From Actinomycetota bacterium (GTDB taxonomy: Bacteria; Actinomycetota; Acidimicrobiia; Acidimicrobiales; Ilumatobacteraceae), in contig JAUXQB010000024.1 of NCBI GenBank assembly GCA_030685215.1, positions 1 to 63,705 on the forward strand: a stretch of DNA of 63,705 nucleotides, read 5' to 3'. The notes below the pieces were generated by a model. It saw only the letters and a list, made by a program, of their open reading frames with translations, searched no databases and had not been told where the DNA came from. Position 1 is the first letter of the stretch. Every line of letters begins with the position of its first letter. A program made the position numbers and the translations under genes. Below, in pieces: positions 15,103 through 22,975 of this stretch.

Positions 15103-16100
15103 GTCGTGTCGGGCGCGGGGCGGCGAACGCCGCTGAGGTGCTCGCCGGGAGCGACGACACCGTCGGCTCCGATGACGCTGTCGTGCACGACTGCACCTGT
15201 ACCGACTCGACCCATGACGACCGAGTCTGTCACCACCGCGCCGTCGTCGACGACGGCACCCGGGAGCAGCACCGAGTTGCGGACGGTGGCGGCGCCGACC
15301 AGCGAGTGCTCGCCGATCACGGCGCGCTCGACGACGGCCTCGTCGGCGACCTGCGCCGAGGCGTGGACCGGTTCGCAGCGGTCGTGGCGGCGGACCTGAT
15401 CGAGCAGGTCGAGGTTCGCCTGCAGGTACAGCTCCGGGCGGCCGGTGTCGATCCAGTAGTCGTCGGTGGCCATCGCGAACAGGCCGCCGTCGGCGGCGAC
15501 GAGCGGGAATGTCGCGCGCTCGATCGACACCTTCACACCGGCAGGGATGCGCTGCAGCACCGACGGCTCGAGCACGTAGGTGCCGGCGTTGATGAGGTTG
15601 CTGGGCGCGGTGCCGGGAGCCGGCTTCTCGACGAAGCGATCGACCTTGCCGTCGTCGTCGAGCGCCACCACTCCGAACGCCGACGGGTCGGGGACGCCGA
15701 TCAGGTGAATGGTGGCCTCCGCCCCGTGTGCGCGGTGGAACTCGACCAGCGCCGATACGTCGAGGTCGGTGAGGATGTCGCCGTTGACGACCACGAACGT
15801 GTCGTCGATGCCGGCGAACTCGGCGGCGAACCGGATGGCGCCGGCGGTGTCGAGCGGCTCGGGCTCGACGGCGTAGCGCAACGCAATGCCGGCGCACTGA
15901 CCGTCGGGGAAGGCCGCCACGAACGGTTCCGGCTTGAACCCCAACGCGAGCGTGACCTCGGTGACGCCACTGCGGCCGAGGTTGGTGACCAGTCGCTCGA
16001 TGATGGGCACGTGCCCCACCGGCAGCATCGGCTTCGGGACGGTGGACGTGAGCGGCCGGAGGCGAGTACCGAAGCCTCCGACGAGCACGACGGCGCGCAT
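15099..16100 (-). CDS. NDP-sugar pyrophosphorylase, mannose-1-phosphate guanylyltransferase-like
   Basis: A 333-residue nucleotidyltransferase. VLVGGFGTRLRPLTSTVPKPMLPV (residues about 5-28, quoted in part: GGFGTRLRPL) is the nucleotide-binding and catalytic loop; VVNGDIL carries the metal Asp; FVEKP and NAGTYVLEP are sugar-site motifs. The C-terminal quarter has hexapeptide-repeat character (VVDDGAVVTDSVV). It makes NDP-sugars, most likely GDP-mannose feeding gmd, although glucose-1-phosphate uridylyl/thymidylyltransferase activity cannot be excluded. It ends in the overlap with the epimerase-like gene and its ATG shares one base with the upstream stop codon (TGATG), forming a three-gene unit. 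Confidence 0.82.
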   Translation of the reverse strand: MRAVVLVGGFGTRLRPLTSTVPKPMLPVGHVPIIERLVTNLGRSGVTEVTLALGFKPEPFVAAFPDGQCAGIALRYAVEPEPLDTAGAIRFAAEFAGIDDTFVVVNGDILTDLDVSALVEFHRAHGAEATIHLIGVPDPSAFGVVALDDDGKVDRFVEKPAPGTAPSNLINAGTYVLEPSVLQRIPAGVKVSIERATFPLVAADGGLFAMATDDYWIDTGRPELYLQANLDLLDQVRRHDRCEPVHASAQVADEAVVERAVIGEHSLVGAATVRNSVLLPGAVVDDGAVVTDSVVMGRVGTGAVVHDSVIGADGVVAPGEHLSGVRRPAPDTT

Positions 16101-16933
16101 CAGCCGGTGGTGGTGGTGGTGACCGCGGCGGTCGTGTCGGGCGTGGTGGTGTCGGGCGTGGTCGTGTCGGGTGTGGTGGTGTCGGGCGTGGTGTCGGTGG
16201 AGCCCGACCCCTCTCCGATGACACCCAGCTCTTCGAGCTTCGCGGCCGAGTCGGGCTTGTTGATCTCGATGTCGTCGCCCTCGCGGGGCACGACGGCGAT
16301 GGCGAACACCATGCCGTTGTTGGTGAAGCGCAGGTTGCGGAAGTCGGTGACGTTGTCGACGAACTCGCCGGTGGTGTAGTCGCGCCACACGCGCACCTTG
16401 ATGACTGCTTCCTCACCCTCGCAGTCGGTGCCTTCGAACACGTCGTCGTCGTCGATGTCCCACGTGCGACGCTCGCCGGCGCCCACCTGCGACTCGGGCA
16501 GTTCCAGCTTGGTGTCGGTGAGCGTGATGTCGTACACGTCGAGGAACACGCCGAGCTTGGCGCGCTTGCCGGTGGCGCCACCGACCTGCGGGTGGTAGTG
16601 GATGATGCCGTCGCGGTCGGAGGCGTTGACCACCGCGGCCAGGTCGCCGGTGGAGGCGTCTTCCTCCAGCTCGGCGGAGGTGCCGGCGAGGTTGGGCAGC
16701 CACTCGTTGCAGACCTTGATGCCGTAGGCGATGGACCAGGCGTCGTCGGGCTGCGGTGCACCGGTCTCTTCGCCGGGAACGGAGAGCTTGGCGTAGGCGA
16801 CGAGCGCGATCATCGCCACGCAGACGGCGGTGATGATGGCAGGGAAGGTGGTGCCTCCGGAGAAGCGAACCTTCTTGCCTTTGCCCCGCGAGGCGAGCTT
16901 GGCGACTTTTCGAGCGGACGATGACTGAGCCAC
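16100..16933 (-). CDS. Membrane-anchored protein of unknown function with a Thr/Pro repeat tail
   Basis: A 277-residue protein: a basic cytoplasmic N-terminus (KVAKLASRGKGKKVRF), one membrane helix (about residues 29-47), an extracytoplasmic domain with IKVCNEWLPNL and DDDDVFEGTDCEGEE holding the only two visible cysteines, then a low-complexity tail of PDTTT repeats ending TTTTTG. I do not recognise a characterised family. The GTG start at 16933 lies 9 nt from a TAGCCT box. It is the first gene of the unit with the NDP-sugar pyrophosphorylase, so a role in envelope polysaccharide assembly is possible. The extracellular orientation is inferred from the basic N-terminus and Thr-rich tail. Confidence 0.7.
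   Translation of the reverse strand: MAQSSSARKVAKLASRGKGKKVRFSGGTTFPAIITAVCVAMIALVAYAKLSVPGEETGAPQPDDAWSIAYGIKVCNEWLPNLAGTSAELEEDASTGDLAAVVNASDRDGIIHYHPQVGGATGKRAKLGVFLDVYDITLTDTKLELPESQVGAGERRTWDIDDDDVFEGTDCEGEEAVIKVRVWRDYTTGEFVDNVTDFRNLRFTNNGMVFAIAVVPREGDDIEINKPDSAAKLEELGVIGEGSGSTDTTPDTTTPDTTTPDTTTPDTTAAVTTTTTG
16131..16190. repeat. Four 15-bp tandem units encoding PDTTT
   Basis: Four consecutive copies of GT(C/G)GTGTCGGG(C/T)GTG, in frame in the minus-strand gene, encoding the PDTTT tail. Length variation by whole units would leave the reading frame intact. Confidence 0.85.
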
Positions 16934-16942
16934 GAGGGTGCG

Positions 16943-16948
16943 AGGCTA
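16943..16948 (-). promoter_or_regulatory. TAGCCT box fused to the upstream stop codon
   Basis: TAGCCT on the minus strand, 9 nt before GTG 16933. Its first three bases (16948-16946) are the TAG stop codon of the upstream glycosyltransferase gene, so an internal promoter begins exactly where that gene ends. Confidence 0.55.
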
Positions 16949-18232
16949 TCTGCTCGGCGGGACAAAAGCTGTGCGACGCCGGCTCGAACCGAGCGATCGC
17001 ACCAACTGTTCGTAGGCGACCGCCACCGCCCGCGGCGACGCAGCCCCGAGCACCCATTCGCGGCCGGCAGCGCCCATCGCCGCGCCGGTCTCCGGGTGTT
17101 CCAGCAGGTCACGCAGTGCGGCCGTGAACGCGGCAGGGTCATCGGGGGGAACTGCCACCCCGCCGCCACTGGCGTCGAGCATCCGCGGCACCTCCGTGCC
17201 GGGGTCGATCGCGGCCAGCACGGGGCGCCCGGCGGCGAGGATCGAGTAGGTCTTCGACGGCACGCTCACCCGGCCCAGGCCCCGCTTCAGCGGCACGAGG
17301 TGGATGTCGCCGGTGGCCAGCACCTCCGGCACCCGCTCCTTCGGTTGGTAGCCGCTGAACTTCACGTTGGGGAGACCGGCAGCCCGCTGCTCGAGCGACG
17401 TGCGCGCCGCCCCGTCGCCGTTCACCAGGAAGGTGGCACGTGGGAACTCGCGAGCCGCATCGACCACCATCTCCAGCGACTGCGAGAAGCCGACGTTGCC
17501 CGCGTAGAGCACGACCGGTTCGTCGCCGATGCCCAGCTGGCGACGCAGCGGTGTGAGCCGGTCGGCCGGCTCGATGAACTGCGTGTCGACGAAGTTGGGG
17601 ATGACGTGCACGCGGTGCCGGCGGCCCACCGCCATCTTCGCGGCCACGTTGTCGCGCAGATCGTCGCTGAGCACGGTGACGGCGGCGGCGCGGCGATAGC
17701 TGACGCGCTCGAGCCAGCGCGCCACGGCGATGATCCGCGTGTCGGTGATGGCACCGGTCTCGATGGCTGCGTCGGGGAACACGTCCTGGATGTTGAAGAC
17801 CAGCGGGCCGTGGCGGACGAGATGGGTGACCCAGCCGGTGAGACCCATCGTGAGCGGCGGCGACATCGCGATGACCGCGTCGACGCGACCCCCGCGCAAC
17901 GAGGTGAGGCCGGCCAGCGCGCTGAAGCCCGCGAACCCGGCAGCTCGCCGGACCAGGTTGCGCTTGTCGTCGCCCGGGAACGGGTGCACGCGCGTGATCG
18001 ATCCCCACGCAGTCTCCTCGCGGCGCACCCACTTGCCGTTCCACCCGTCCTCGATGCGGTGCTCGCGGTACCAGGGCAGTGCGGTGACGACGTGGAGTTC
18101 GTGACCGAGCGCTGCGAGCTCGGTGACGATGCGCGTGATCACCTCGCCGGTGGGCGCTGTGTCGGGAGCGAAGTGCGGGCACAGCACGGCGAGCCGCAGC
18201 GGTTGGTCGGGGGTGTCGCGGGACGGGCTCAT
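16946..18232 (-). CDS. Family 4 glycosyltransferase (WcaI/WbuB-like)
   Basis: A 428-residue GT-B enzyme. RLAVLCPHFAPDTAPTGEVI and HVVTALPWY mark the N-terminal acceptor domain of the WcaI/WbuB subgroup, VFNIQDVFPDAAIETG is a subgroup signature, and the C-terminal donor domain has VVLYAGNVGFSQSLE and VPLKRGLGRVSVPSKTYSILAAGRPV. Members add fucose, N-acetylfucosamine or related residues in colanic acid and O-antigen synthesis, which fits the GDP-fucose genes nearby. Its ATG overlaps the stop codon of the next gene upstream in the operon (ATGA). The exact donor is not predictable. Confidence 0.85.
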   Translation of the reverse strand: MSPSRDTPDQPLRLAVLCPHFAPDTAPTGEVITRIVTELAALGHELHVVTALPWYREHRIEDGWNGKWVRREETAWGSITRVHPFPGDDKRNLVRRAAGFAGFSALAGLTSLRGGRVDAVIAMSPPLTMGLTGWVTHLVRHGPLVFNIQDVFPDAAIETGAITDTRIIAVARWLERVSYRRAAAVTVLSDDLRDNVAAKMAVGRRHRVHVIPNFVDTQFIEPADRLTPLRRQLGIGDEPVVLYAGNVGFSQSLEMVVDAAREFPRATFLVNGDGAARTSLEQRAAGLPNVKFSGYQPKERVPEVLATGDIHLVPLKRGLGRVSVPSKTYSILAAGRPVLAAIDPGTEVPRMLDASGGGVAVPPDDPAAFTAALRDLLEHPETGAAMGAAGREWVLGAASPRAVAVAYEQLVRSLGSSRRRTAFVPPSR

Positions 18233-19335
18233 GACAGGTGCAAGGCTCGCGCGTATGCCGCCGCCAACGCAGCTCCGCTCGCGCGAGAGGTGAAGTCGAG
18301 CGCGCGCCGGTGTCCGGCCGCAACCAGCTCACTGCGGCGGCTGCGCACCTCGTCGAGCGCGCCTGCCCAGGCGTCGGGCTGCAGCGGCCGCACCAGGCCC
18401 GCGTCGCCGACGATCTGGGGCATGCACGTGGCGTCGCTGCAGACCACCGGCGCGCCGAGGGTCATCGCTTCGATCAGCGGCGCACCGAACCCTTCGTACT
18501 GGCTGGGGAACAGCATCGCGTCGGACATCGCGAGCAACCCGTTGCGGTCTGCCGCGGGCACGCGACCGACGCGCCGCACTCGCGCATCTGTGTTGGCCGC
18601 GACCACGTGCTCGGCCATGCCGGTGGCGCCCGTCAGCACCAGTCGCAGATCGGGGTCGGTCCAGTGGTCGCGCATCATCTGCAGCAGGAAGTCGTGCCGC
18701 TTGTGCGGATGGGTGACGGCCGGGTAGACGACGACCGGTCCGTCGCCCAGGCGGTAGCGATCGCGCAGGGTTGCGGGGTCGGTGACGTGGGCGCTCACCG
18801 CCGGCTCGATGCCGTGCGGCACCACCATCACCCGATCGGGTTCCACGCCGTACGCGGCCACGACGGAGCCGCGCACGTACTCGCTGGGCACCGCGACCAC
18901 GGTCGCCCGCCTCGCCGACGGCGGGATGATGGCCGACAGGTACGCGCGCTTCGCGCGCGAGAAGTACTGCGGGTAGGTGCGGAACTGCAGATCGTGGATG
19001 GTGAGCACGTAGGGCAGGTGCGCCAGCGTGGGCGCGGTGCCACCACCGTGATGCGTGAGCGCCACCTCCGCGCTGTGACGCCGCAACCAGGTGGTCTCGC
19101 CGACGATGCGGCGGGTGCGCTTCGAGCTGTCGAACGTCGGCTCCACCACATCGACGACCGCCGCGAGTTCGGGGTGCGCGGCGGCGAGCCCGCGAGCCAC
19201 CGCCACCGTGGGTCGCCACTGCGGCTGGGGCAGCTCGGCGAGGCCGAGGAGCTGCCGCACGAGGTACTCCTCCGAGCCGCCGACGCGACCGGGCACGCAC
19301 CACAGCATGTTGACGAGCACGGACGGAAGGCTCAA
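18229..19335 (-). CDS. Family 1 glycosyltransferase, TTG start
   Basis: A 368-residue GT-B glycosyltransferase. VGGSEEYLVRQLL is the acceptor loop, VLTIHDLQFRTYPQYFS the inter-domain region, VVVYPAVTHPHKRHDFLL the donor-domain opening and FPSQYEGFGAPLIEAMTLGAPVV the nucleotide-sugar E-x7-E motif. It resembles mannosyl/rhamnosyltransferases acting on surface polysaccharides. The only start compatible with full length is TTG 19335, which overlaps the upstream stop codon (TTGA), so translation is likely coupled to the preceding gene. It is the middle gene of three consecutive leftward glycosyltransferases. Confidence 0.83.
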   Translation of the reverse strand: MSLPSVLVNMLWCVPGRVGGSEEYLVRQLLGLAELPQPQWRPTVAVARGLAAAHPELAAVVDVVEPTFDSSKRTRRIVGETTWLRRHSAEVALTHHGGGTAPTLAHLPYVLTIHDLQFRTYPQYFSRAKRAYLSAIIPPSARRATVVAVPSEYVRGSVVAAYGVEPDRVMVVPHGIEPAVSAHVTDPATLRDRYRLGDGPVVVYPAVTHPHKRHDFLLQMMRDHWTDPDLRLVLTGATGMAEHVVAANTDARVRRVGRVPAADRNGLLAMSDAMLFPSQYEGFGAPLIEAMTLGAPVVCSDATCMPQIVGDAGLVRPLQPDAWAGALDEVRSRRSELVAAGHRRALDFTSRASGAALAAAYARALHLS

Positions 19336-20411
19336 TCGGCCAGCTCTCGGTAGGCGGCTGCGGTGAGCGACGCGGTGGTCGCCCAGCTCCGGCGTTGCGC
19401 GCGGGCGAGGCCCTTGGCGGAGAGCTCCTTGTGGCGGCGCAGTGCTTCGTCGATGCCGCGGGCGATGTCGGCGGGGTCCATCGGGTCGACCAGCACTGCC
19501 GCGCTCCCGGCGGTCTCCTCGGTGGCCGTGCCGCGACTGGTGACCACCGGCGTGCCCTGCGCCATCGCTTCCAACACCGGCAGCCCGTATCCCTCGCGTT
19601 CGCTCGGGTAGCAGAACGCGGCGGCTCCCCCGTAGAGGCCGGAGAGGTCTTCACCTGCGACAAACCCGAGGAAGCGCACGTGGTGCGCGTCGTCGAGACC
19701 GTTGTCGCCCCAGCCGTCGGCGCCCGCCACGACGAGCGGCGGCGCGTCGGGAAGGTGTTCGAGCGCCGCGACCAGACCCTTCAGGTTCTTGCGCGGCTCG
19801 ACGGTGCCGACGAACAGCAGGTACTCGTCGGGCAGCCGGTAGAGCTGACGAACGCGAGCCACCTCCTGCTCGGTCGCGCGTTCCGTCTCCACACCCAGCG
19901 GCACCAGCCGCAAGCGCTCCGCGTCGAGGCCGGCGACCAGACAGTCGTCCATCGTGGCCTGGCTGCAACAGAGCACGAGATCGGCGCGGCGCTTGATCTC
20001 CTCGAGGCTGCGCGTGAACACGCGCACACCGTGCGGTGTGAACTGGCTGGGGTCGTGCAGGAACGCGAGGTCGTGCAGCGTGACCACCAGCTTGGCGTCG
20101 CTGGGGCACGGGATGAGCGTGGTGGCGTGGGCGATGTCGACCCTGCCGGTGGCCATCTCCACCTTCGGCCAGTGCGCTCGCAGCCACGTCTCGTACAACC
20201 ACGGTGCGGCGAGCGGCAGGTGCGCGACGGGAATGGTGGGCACCCATGGCTCGGGTGGGAGGTGCCGGTGGCGACCCGCCACACCGACCAGCCGGACGTC
20301 GTTGTGCGGCCCCAACGCCTCCGCGATGCGCAGCGCCGCGACCGCAGTACCACCTGGTACGCGGTGCCAACACTGCTCGAGGGTGTACGCGACTCGCACG
20401 CACCCCATCAT
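19332..20411 (-). CDS. Family 1 glycosyltransferase
   Basis: A 359-residue GT-B enzyme starting MMGCVRVAYTLEQCWHRVPGG. The acceptor loop VPGGTAVAALRIAEAL, the hinge LVVTLHDLAFLHDPSQF, the donor-site opening LFVGTVEPRKNLKGL and the E-x7-E motif YPSEREGYGLPVLEAMAQGTPVV are all present. It heads a leftward trio of glycosyltransferase genes joined by four-base overlaps. It is divergent from the GDP-fucose synthase gene with only 27 bp between start codons. Two adjacent ATG codons (20411 and 20408) are possible starts. Donor and linkage are unknown. Confidence 0.84.
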   Translation of the reverse strand: MMGCVRVAYTLEQCWHRVPGGTAVAALRIAEALGPHNDVRLVGVAGRHRHLPPEPWVPTIPVAHLPLAAPWLYETWLRAHWPKVEMATGRVDIAHATTLIPCPSDAKLVVTLHDLAFLHDPSQFTPHGVRVFTRSLEEIKRRADLVLCCSQATMDDCLVAGLDAERLRLVPLGVETERATEQEVARVRQLYRLPDEYLLFVGTVEPRKNLKGLVAALEHLPDAPPLVVAGADGWGDNGLDDAHHVRFLGFVAGEDLSGLYGGAAAFCYPSEREGYGLPVLEAMAQGTPVVTSRGTATEETAGSAAVLVDPMDPADIARGIDEALRRHKELSAKGLARAQRRSWATTASLTAAAYRELAD

Positions 20412-20425
20412 GCCCCGCCGGGTCG

Positions 20426-20431
20426 TAGCCT
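20426..20431 (+). promoter_or_regulatory. TAGCCT box, 7 nt before the GDP-fucose synthase start
   Basis: TAGCCT followed by GGTGGTC and ATG 20439. The placement fits a -10 element of a leaderless mRNA. The whole divergent intergenic region is 27 bp, leaving room for little else. Confidence 0.6.
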
Positions 20432-20438
20432 GGTGGTC

Positions 20439-21401
20439 ATGACCGGTTTTTGGAATGGCCGCCGCGTCGTCGTCACCGGCGGCGCGGGGTTCCTCGGACG
20501 AGTGGTGGTGCAGAAGCTGCGCGCGGCGGGCGCAGACGTCGCCGTGCCCCGCAGTCGCGACTACGACCTCACTCACCCGGGCGTGGCCGAACAGCTGCTC
20601 GCCGACACCTCCCCCACGCACGTCATCCACCTGGCCGCACGGGTCGGGGGCATCGGGTACAACCAGGCGCAGCCGGCGCCGCTGTACCTCGAGAACCTCC
20701 TCATGGGCACCCATGTCATCGAAGCGGCGCGCACCGCGCCCGGCGTCGACAAGACCGTGCTGCTCGGCACCGTGTGCTCGTACCCGAAGTTCACGCCGGT
20801 GCCGTTCCGCGAGGAGAGCCTGTGGGACGGCTACCCGGAGGAGACGAACGCGCCGTACGGCATCGCCAAGAAGGCGCACCTCATCCACGCCCAGGTCAAC
20901 GCGCAGCAGTACGGCCAGAAGTTCGCCTACCTCATCCCCACCAACCTCTACGGCCCCGGCGACAAGTTCCACCCGTCGGTCAGTCACGTCATCCCCGCCC
21001 GCATCAAGCGCTGCGTGGAGGCCAAGGAGCTGGGCGAGCACAAGATGGACGTGTGGGGCACCGGCACCGCCAGCCGCGAGTACCTCTACGTCGACGACGC
21101 GGCCGAAGCCATCGTCATCGCCGCCGAGCACTACGAGGGCACCGACCCGGTGAACCTCGGCACCAACCGCGAGGTCACCATCCGCGAGACCGTCGAACTG
21201 GTCGCGCAGATGGTCGGCTACGACGGCGAACTGGTGTGGGACCCCACCAAGCCCGACGGCCAGCCCCGTCGCCGCGTCGACCCGGGCCGCGCCGAGGAGC
21301 TCTTCGGGTGGCACGCCCGCATGCCGTTCGAAGAGGGGCTCCAGCGCACCATCGACTGGTACCTCGCCAACCGGGCCGAGGCCGAGCGCGACCCGTTCTA
21401 G
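20439..21401 (+). CDS. fcl: GDP-L-fucose synthase (GDP-4-keto-6-deoxymannose epimerase/reductase)
   Basis: A 320-residue extended SDR. VVTGGAGFLG (residues 11-20) binds NADP; GTVCSYPKF (110-118) contains the catalytic Ser/Cys region typical of GDP-fucose synthases, and YGIAKK carries Tyr140/Lys144. HLAARVGGIGYNQAQPA is a family hallmark. It turns the product of Gmd into GDP-L-fucose by 3,5-epimerisation and NADPH-dependent reduction. gmd is 9 kb away in opposite orientation, so the pathway is split across transcription units. The stop codon TAG overlaps by four bases with the stop of the convergent acetyltransferase gene. Confidence 0.9.
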   Translation: MTGFWNGRRVVVTGGAGFLGRVVVQKLRAAGADVAVPRSRDYDLTHPGVAEQLLADTSPTHVIHLAARVGGIGYNQAQPAPLYLENLLMGTHVIEAARTAPGVDKTVLLGTVCSYPKFTPVPFREESLWDGYPEETNAPYGIAKKAHLIHAQVNAQQYGQKFAYLIPTNLYGPGDKFHPSVSHVIPARIKRCVEAKELGEHKMDVWGTGTASREYLYVDDAAEAIVIAAEHYEGTDPVNLGTNREVTIRETVELVAQMVGYDGELVWDPTKPDGQPRRRVDPGRAEELFGWHARMPFEEGLQRTIDWYLANRAEAERDPF

Positions 21402-21925
21402 GCGAGCTCCACCGGCGACAGCAGGTCGATCACGGTCTCCCGCACGCCTGAGTCGGCGGTGGTCGAGATGCGGTAGCCGGCGTGGCGGAGCACCTTGGTC
21501 ATCGAACTGTTCTCCATCATCACCGACGCCGTGAACTCGGTGATGCCGTACTCGGGTGCGAGCTCGATCAACATCGCCATCAGCAACGTGCCGATGCCGC
21601 GACCCTGCTCCTCGTCGGCGGTGATGAACGCAACCTCGGCCGACGGCGAACCCTCGTGCGGGCGCATCCATCGGCCCACCGCGATGATCTTCCCTCGCTC
21701 GATGGCCACCAGTGCACATCGGTTGACGACATCCACGTCGGTGAGCCAGGCCACGTCCTTGTCGGTGAGCTTCGGCTTCGGCGCGAAGTAGCGCAGGCGG
21801 GTGCTCTCCATCGACAACCCGGCGTGGAACTCCCGCAACAGGTCGCCGTCGGCGGGGGTCAGCACGCGGATCTGCACGCTGGTGCCGTCGCGCAGCACTC
21901 GGTGCACACCCTCAGGACCGAGCAT
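21398..21925 (-). CDS. GNAT-family N-acetyltransferase
   Basis: A 175-residue protein with the acetyl-CoA loop EEQGRGIGTLLMAMLIELA (Q/R-x-x-G-x-G/A at about residues 108-115) after a beta strand SAEVAFITAD, and the family ending NSSMTKVLRHAGY. It transfers an acetyl group from acetyl-CoA to an unknown amine. The fold is that of the stand-alone domains found fused to acyl-CoA synthetase/Pat proteins. ATG 21925 is preceded by GAGGAGG, one of the few strong Shine-Dalgarno sites in the window. It is convergent with and overlaps the fcl stop codon. Confidence 0.82.
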   Translation of the reverse strand: MLGPEGVHRVLRDGTSVQIRVLTPADGDLLREFHAGLSMESTRLRYFAPKPKLTDKDVAWLTDVDVVNRCALVAIERGKIIAVGRWMRPHEGSPSAEVAFITADEEQGRGIGTLLMAMLIELAPEYGITEFTASVMMENSSMTKVLRHAGYRISTTADSGVRETVIDLLSPVELA

Positions 21926-21975
21926 CGCGCCTCCTCACTCGGAGCCGAATCCTACCTGCGCCCGCGATTCCCACC

Positions 21976-22093
21976 CGTCTGGTCCTACGAATCCCACACT
22001 GGCTGTGGCACCGCTGCGACCAGACGGCTCAACCCGTCCACGGCGTCTGGTCCTACGAATCCCACGTTCCTCGTGGGACTCGTGGGACCAGAC
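21976..22093. repeat. Pair of intergenic hairpins built on a 22-bp direct repeat
   Basis: The same 22-bp sequence, beginning CGTCTGGTCCTACGAATC, occurs at 21976-21997 and 22044-22065. The second copy pairs with 22073-22093 as a 21-bp stem (one G-U, one A-C mismatch) around a 7-nt loop. The first copy pairs at its base through CGTCTGGTC (21976-21984) with GACCAGACG (22018-22026), with a smaller inner hairpin. It fills most of the 219-bp gap between the GNAT and ferritin-like genes. Confidence 0.8.
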
Positions 22094-22132
22094 TCGGGTC
22101 GGCTCGCGTCACCTGGCCGGCGTCGGGTCGGC

Positions 22133-22138
22133 TACCGT
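22133..22138 (+). promoter_or_regulatory. TACCGT -10-like box of the ferritin-like gene
   Basis: TACCGT followed by TTTCAC and ATG 22145 (6-nt gap), consistent with a leaderless transcript. No ribosome-binding site is visible upstream of the ATG. Confidence 0.55.
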
Positions 22139-22144
22139 TTTCAC

Positions 22145-22930
22145 ATGCGCACACAGTTGCCTCCCGCAGCACTCGCTCGCGACCACCGGTTCCACCGCAT
22201 CACCACTGCCGAACGGTTCGCCGACGAGCGCCTCAACGGCGCCGGCGAGGAGCGACGCATGGATCCCGCGTCGAACGACGTGGCCGACCGCGCTCGGCGC
22301 CAGATGCACGGCATCTTCGTCGGCGAGATCCAGGCGATGGAAGGTGCCGGCCGCACGGCGTACGACTACTCCACCGCCGAGACCCCGTTCGCGATGAAGC
22401 TCGACATGGCTCGGCAGTGCTGGGACGAAGCCCGCCACGTGGAGATCAGCCTGCTGCTCGGCGAGCACATGGGCACCGAGATCGGCGAGTACAGCGAAGC
22501 CGTCACCCTGTTCGAGGCCGCCTGCCACCCCGACCCTGTCTTCCGCCTCGCCGGTGTGAACCGCGCCCTCGAAGGTTTGGCCATCGACGTGTTCACCACC
22601 ATGCGCGACTTCGCCGTCGAGATGAACGACCCGGTGCTGCACTTCTGCGAGGACTGGATGCTCGCCGACGAGGTCACCCACGTGAAGATGGGCAGCACCT
22701 GGCTGCGCGAGCTCACCAAGGACGACAAGGAACGCCAGACGAAGGCGCTCGAGTTCCAGCGCACGGTCGACGGCCTGTTCAACTTCCGCGGCATGCGCGG
22801 CGAGAACCGGGAAGCCGCCATCCGTCTGGCCCGCAAGTTCCGCGAGATGGCCGGCTTCGAATCCGAGGAGATCGACGACATTGCCGCGATGGCTGCCGAG
22901 GAGCGCGCGCAGTACGCCACCGCGTACTGA
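22145..22930 (+). CDS. Ferritin-like di-iron protein (DUF455/MiaE-like)
   Basis: A 261-residue all-helical protein. EIQAMEGAGRTAYD, CWDEARHVEISLL (ExxH), LEGLAIDVF and LADEVTHVKMG (ExxH) provide two E/ExxH iron-binding pairs in the order expected for a four-helix ferritin-like bundle. It resembles DUF455-type proteins, some of which are thought to be di-iron oxygenases; the substrate is not known. Start ATG 22145 follows a -10-like box. A 10-bp hairpin lies directly downstream. No partner ferredoxin or reductase is adjacent. Confidence 0.78.
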   Translation: MRTQLPPAALARDHRFHRITTAERFADERLNGAGEERRMDPASNDVADRARRQMHGIFVGEIQAMEGAGRTAYDYSTAETPFAMKLDMARQCWDEARHVEISLLLGEHMGTEIGEYSEAVTLFEAACHPDPVFRLAGVNRALEGLAIDVFTTMRDFAVEMNDPVLHFCEDWMLADEVTHVKMGSTWLRELTKDDKERQTKALEFQRTVDGLFNFRGMRGENREAAIRLARKFREMAGFESEEIDDIAAMAAEERAQYATAY

Positions 22931-22941
22931 CAATTCGGGCC

Positions 22942-22965
22942 GTGTCGCATCCGGCGATGCGACAC
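22942..22965 (+). terminator. Hairpin between ferritin-like and GNAT genes (terminator or leader element)
   Basis: GTGTCGCATC (22942-22951) pairs perfectly with GATGCGACAC (22956-22965) around CGGC. It is 11 bp after the ferritin-like stop and only 10 bp before the next ATG, so it may terminate the first gene or sit in the leader of the second. Confidence 0.6.
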
Positions 22966-22975
22966 ACTTGAGCTC

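Noticed and set aside
16131-16190. Phase-variable contingency repeat
   Set aside because: The unit is 15 bp, so gain or loss keeps the frame; it changes only tail length and cannot switch the gene off.
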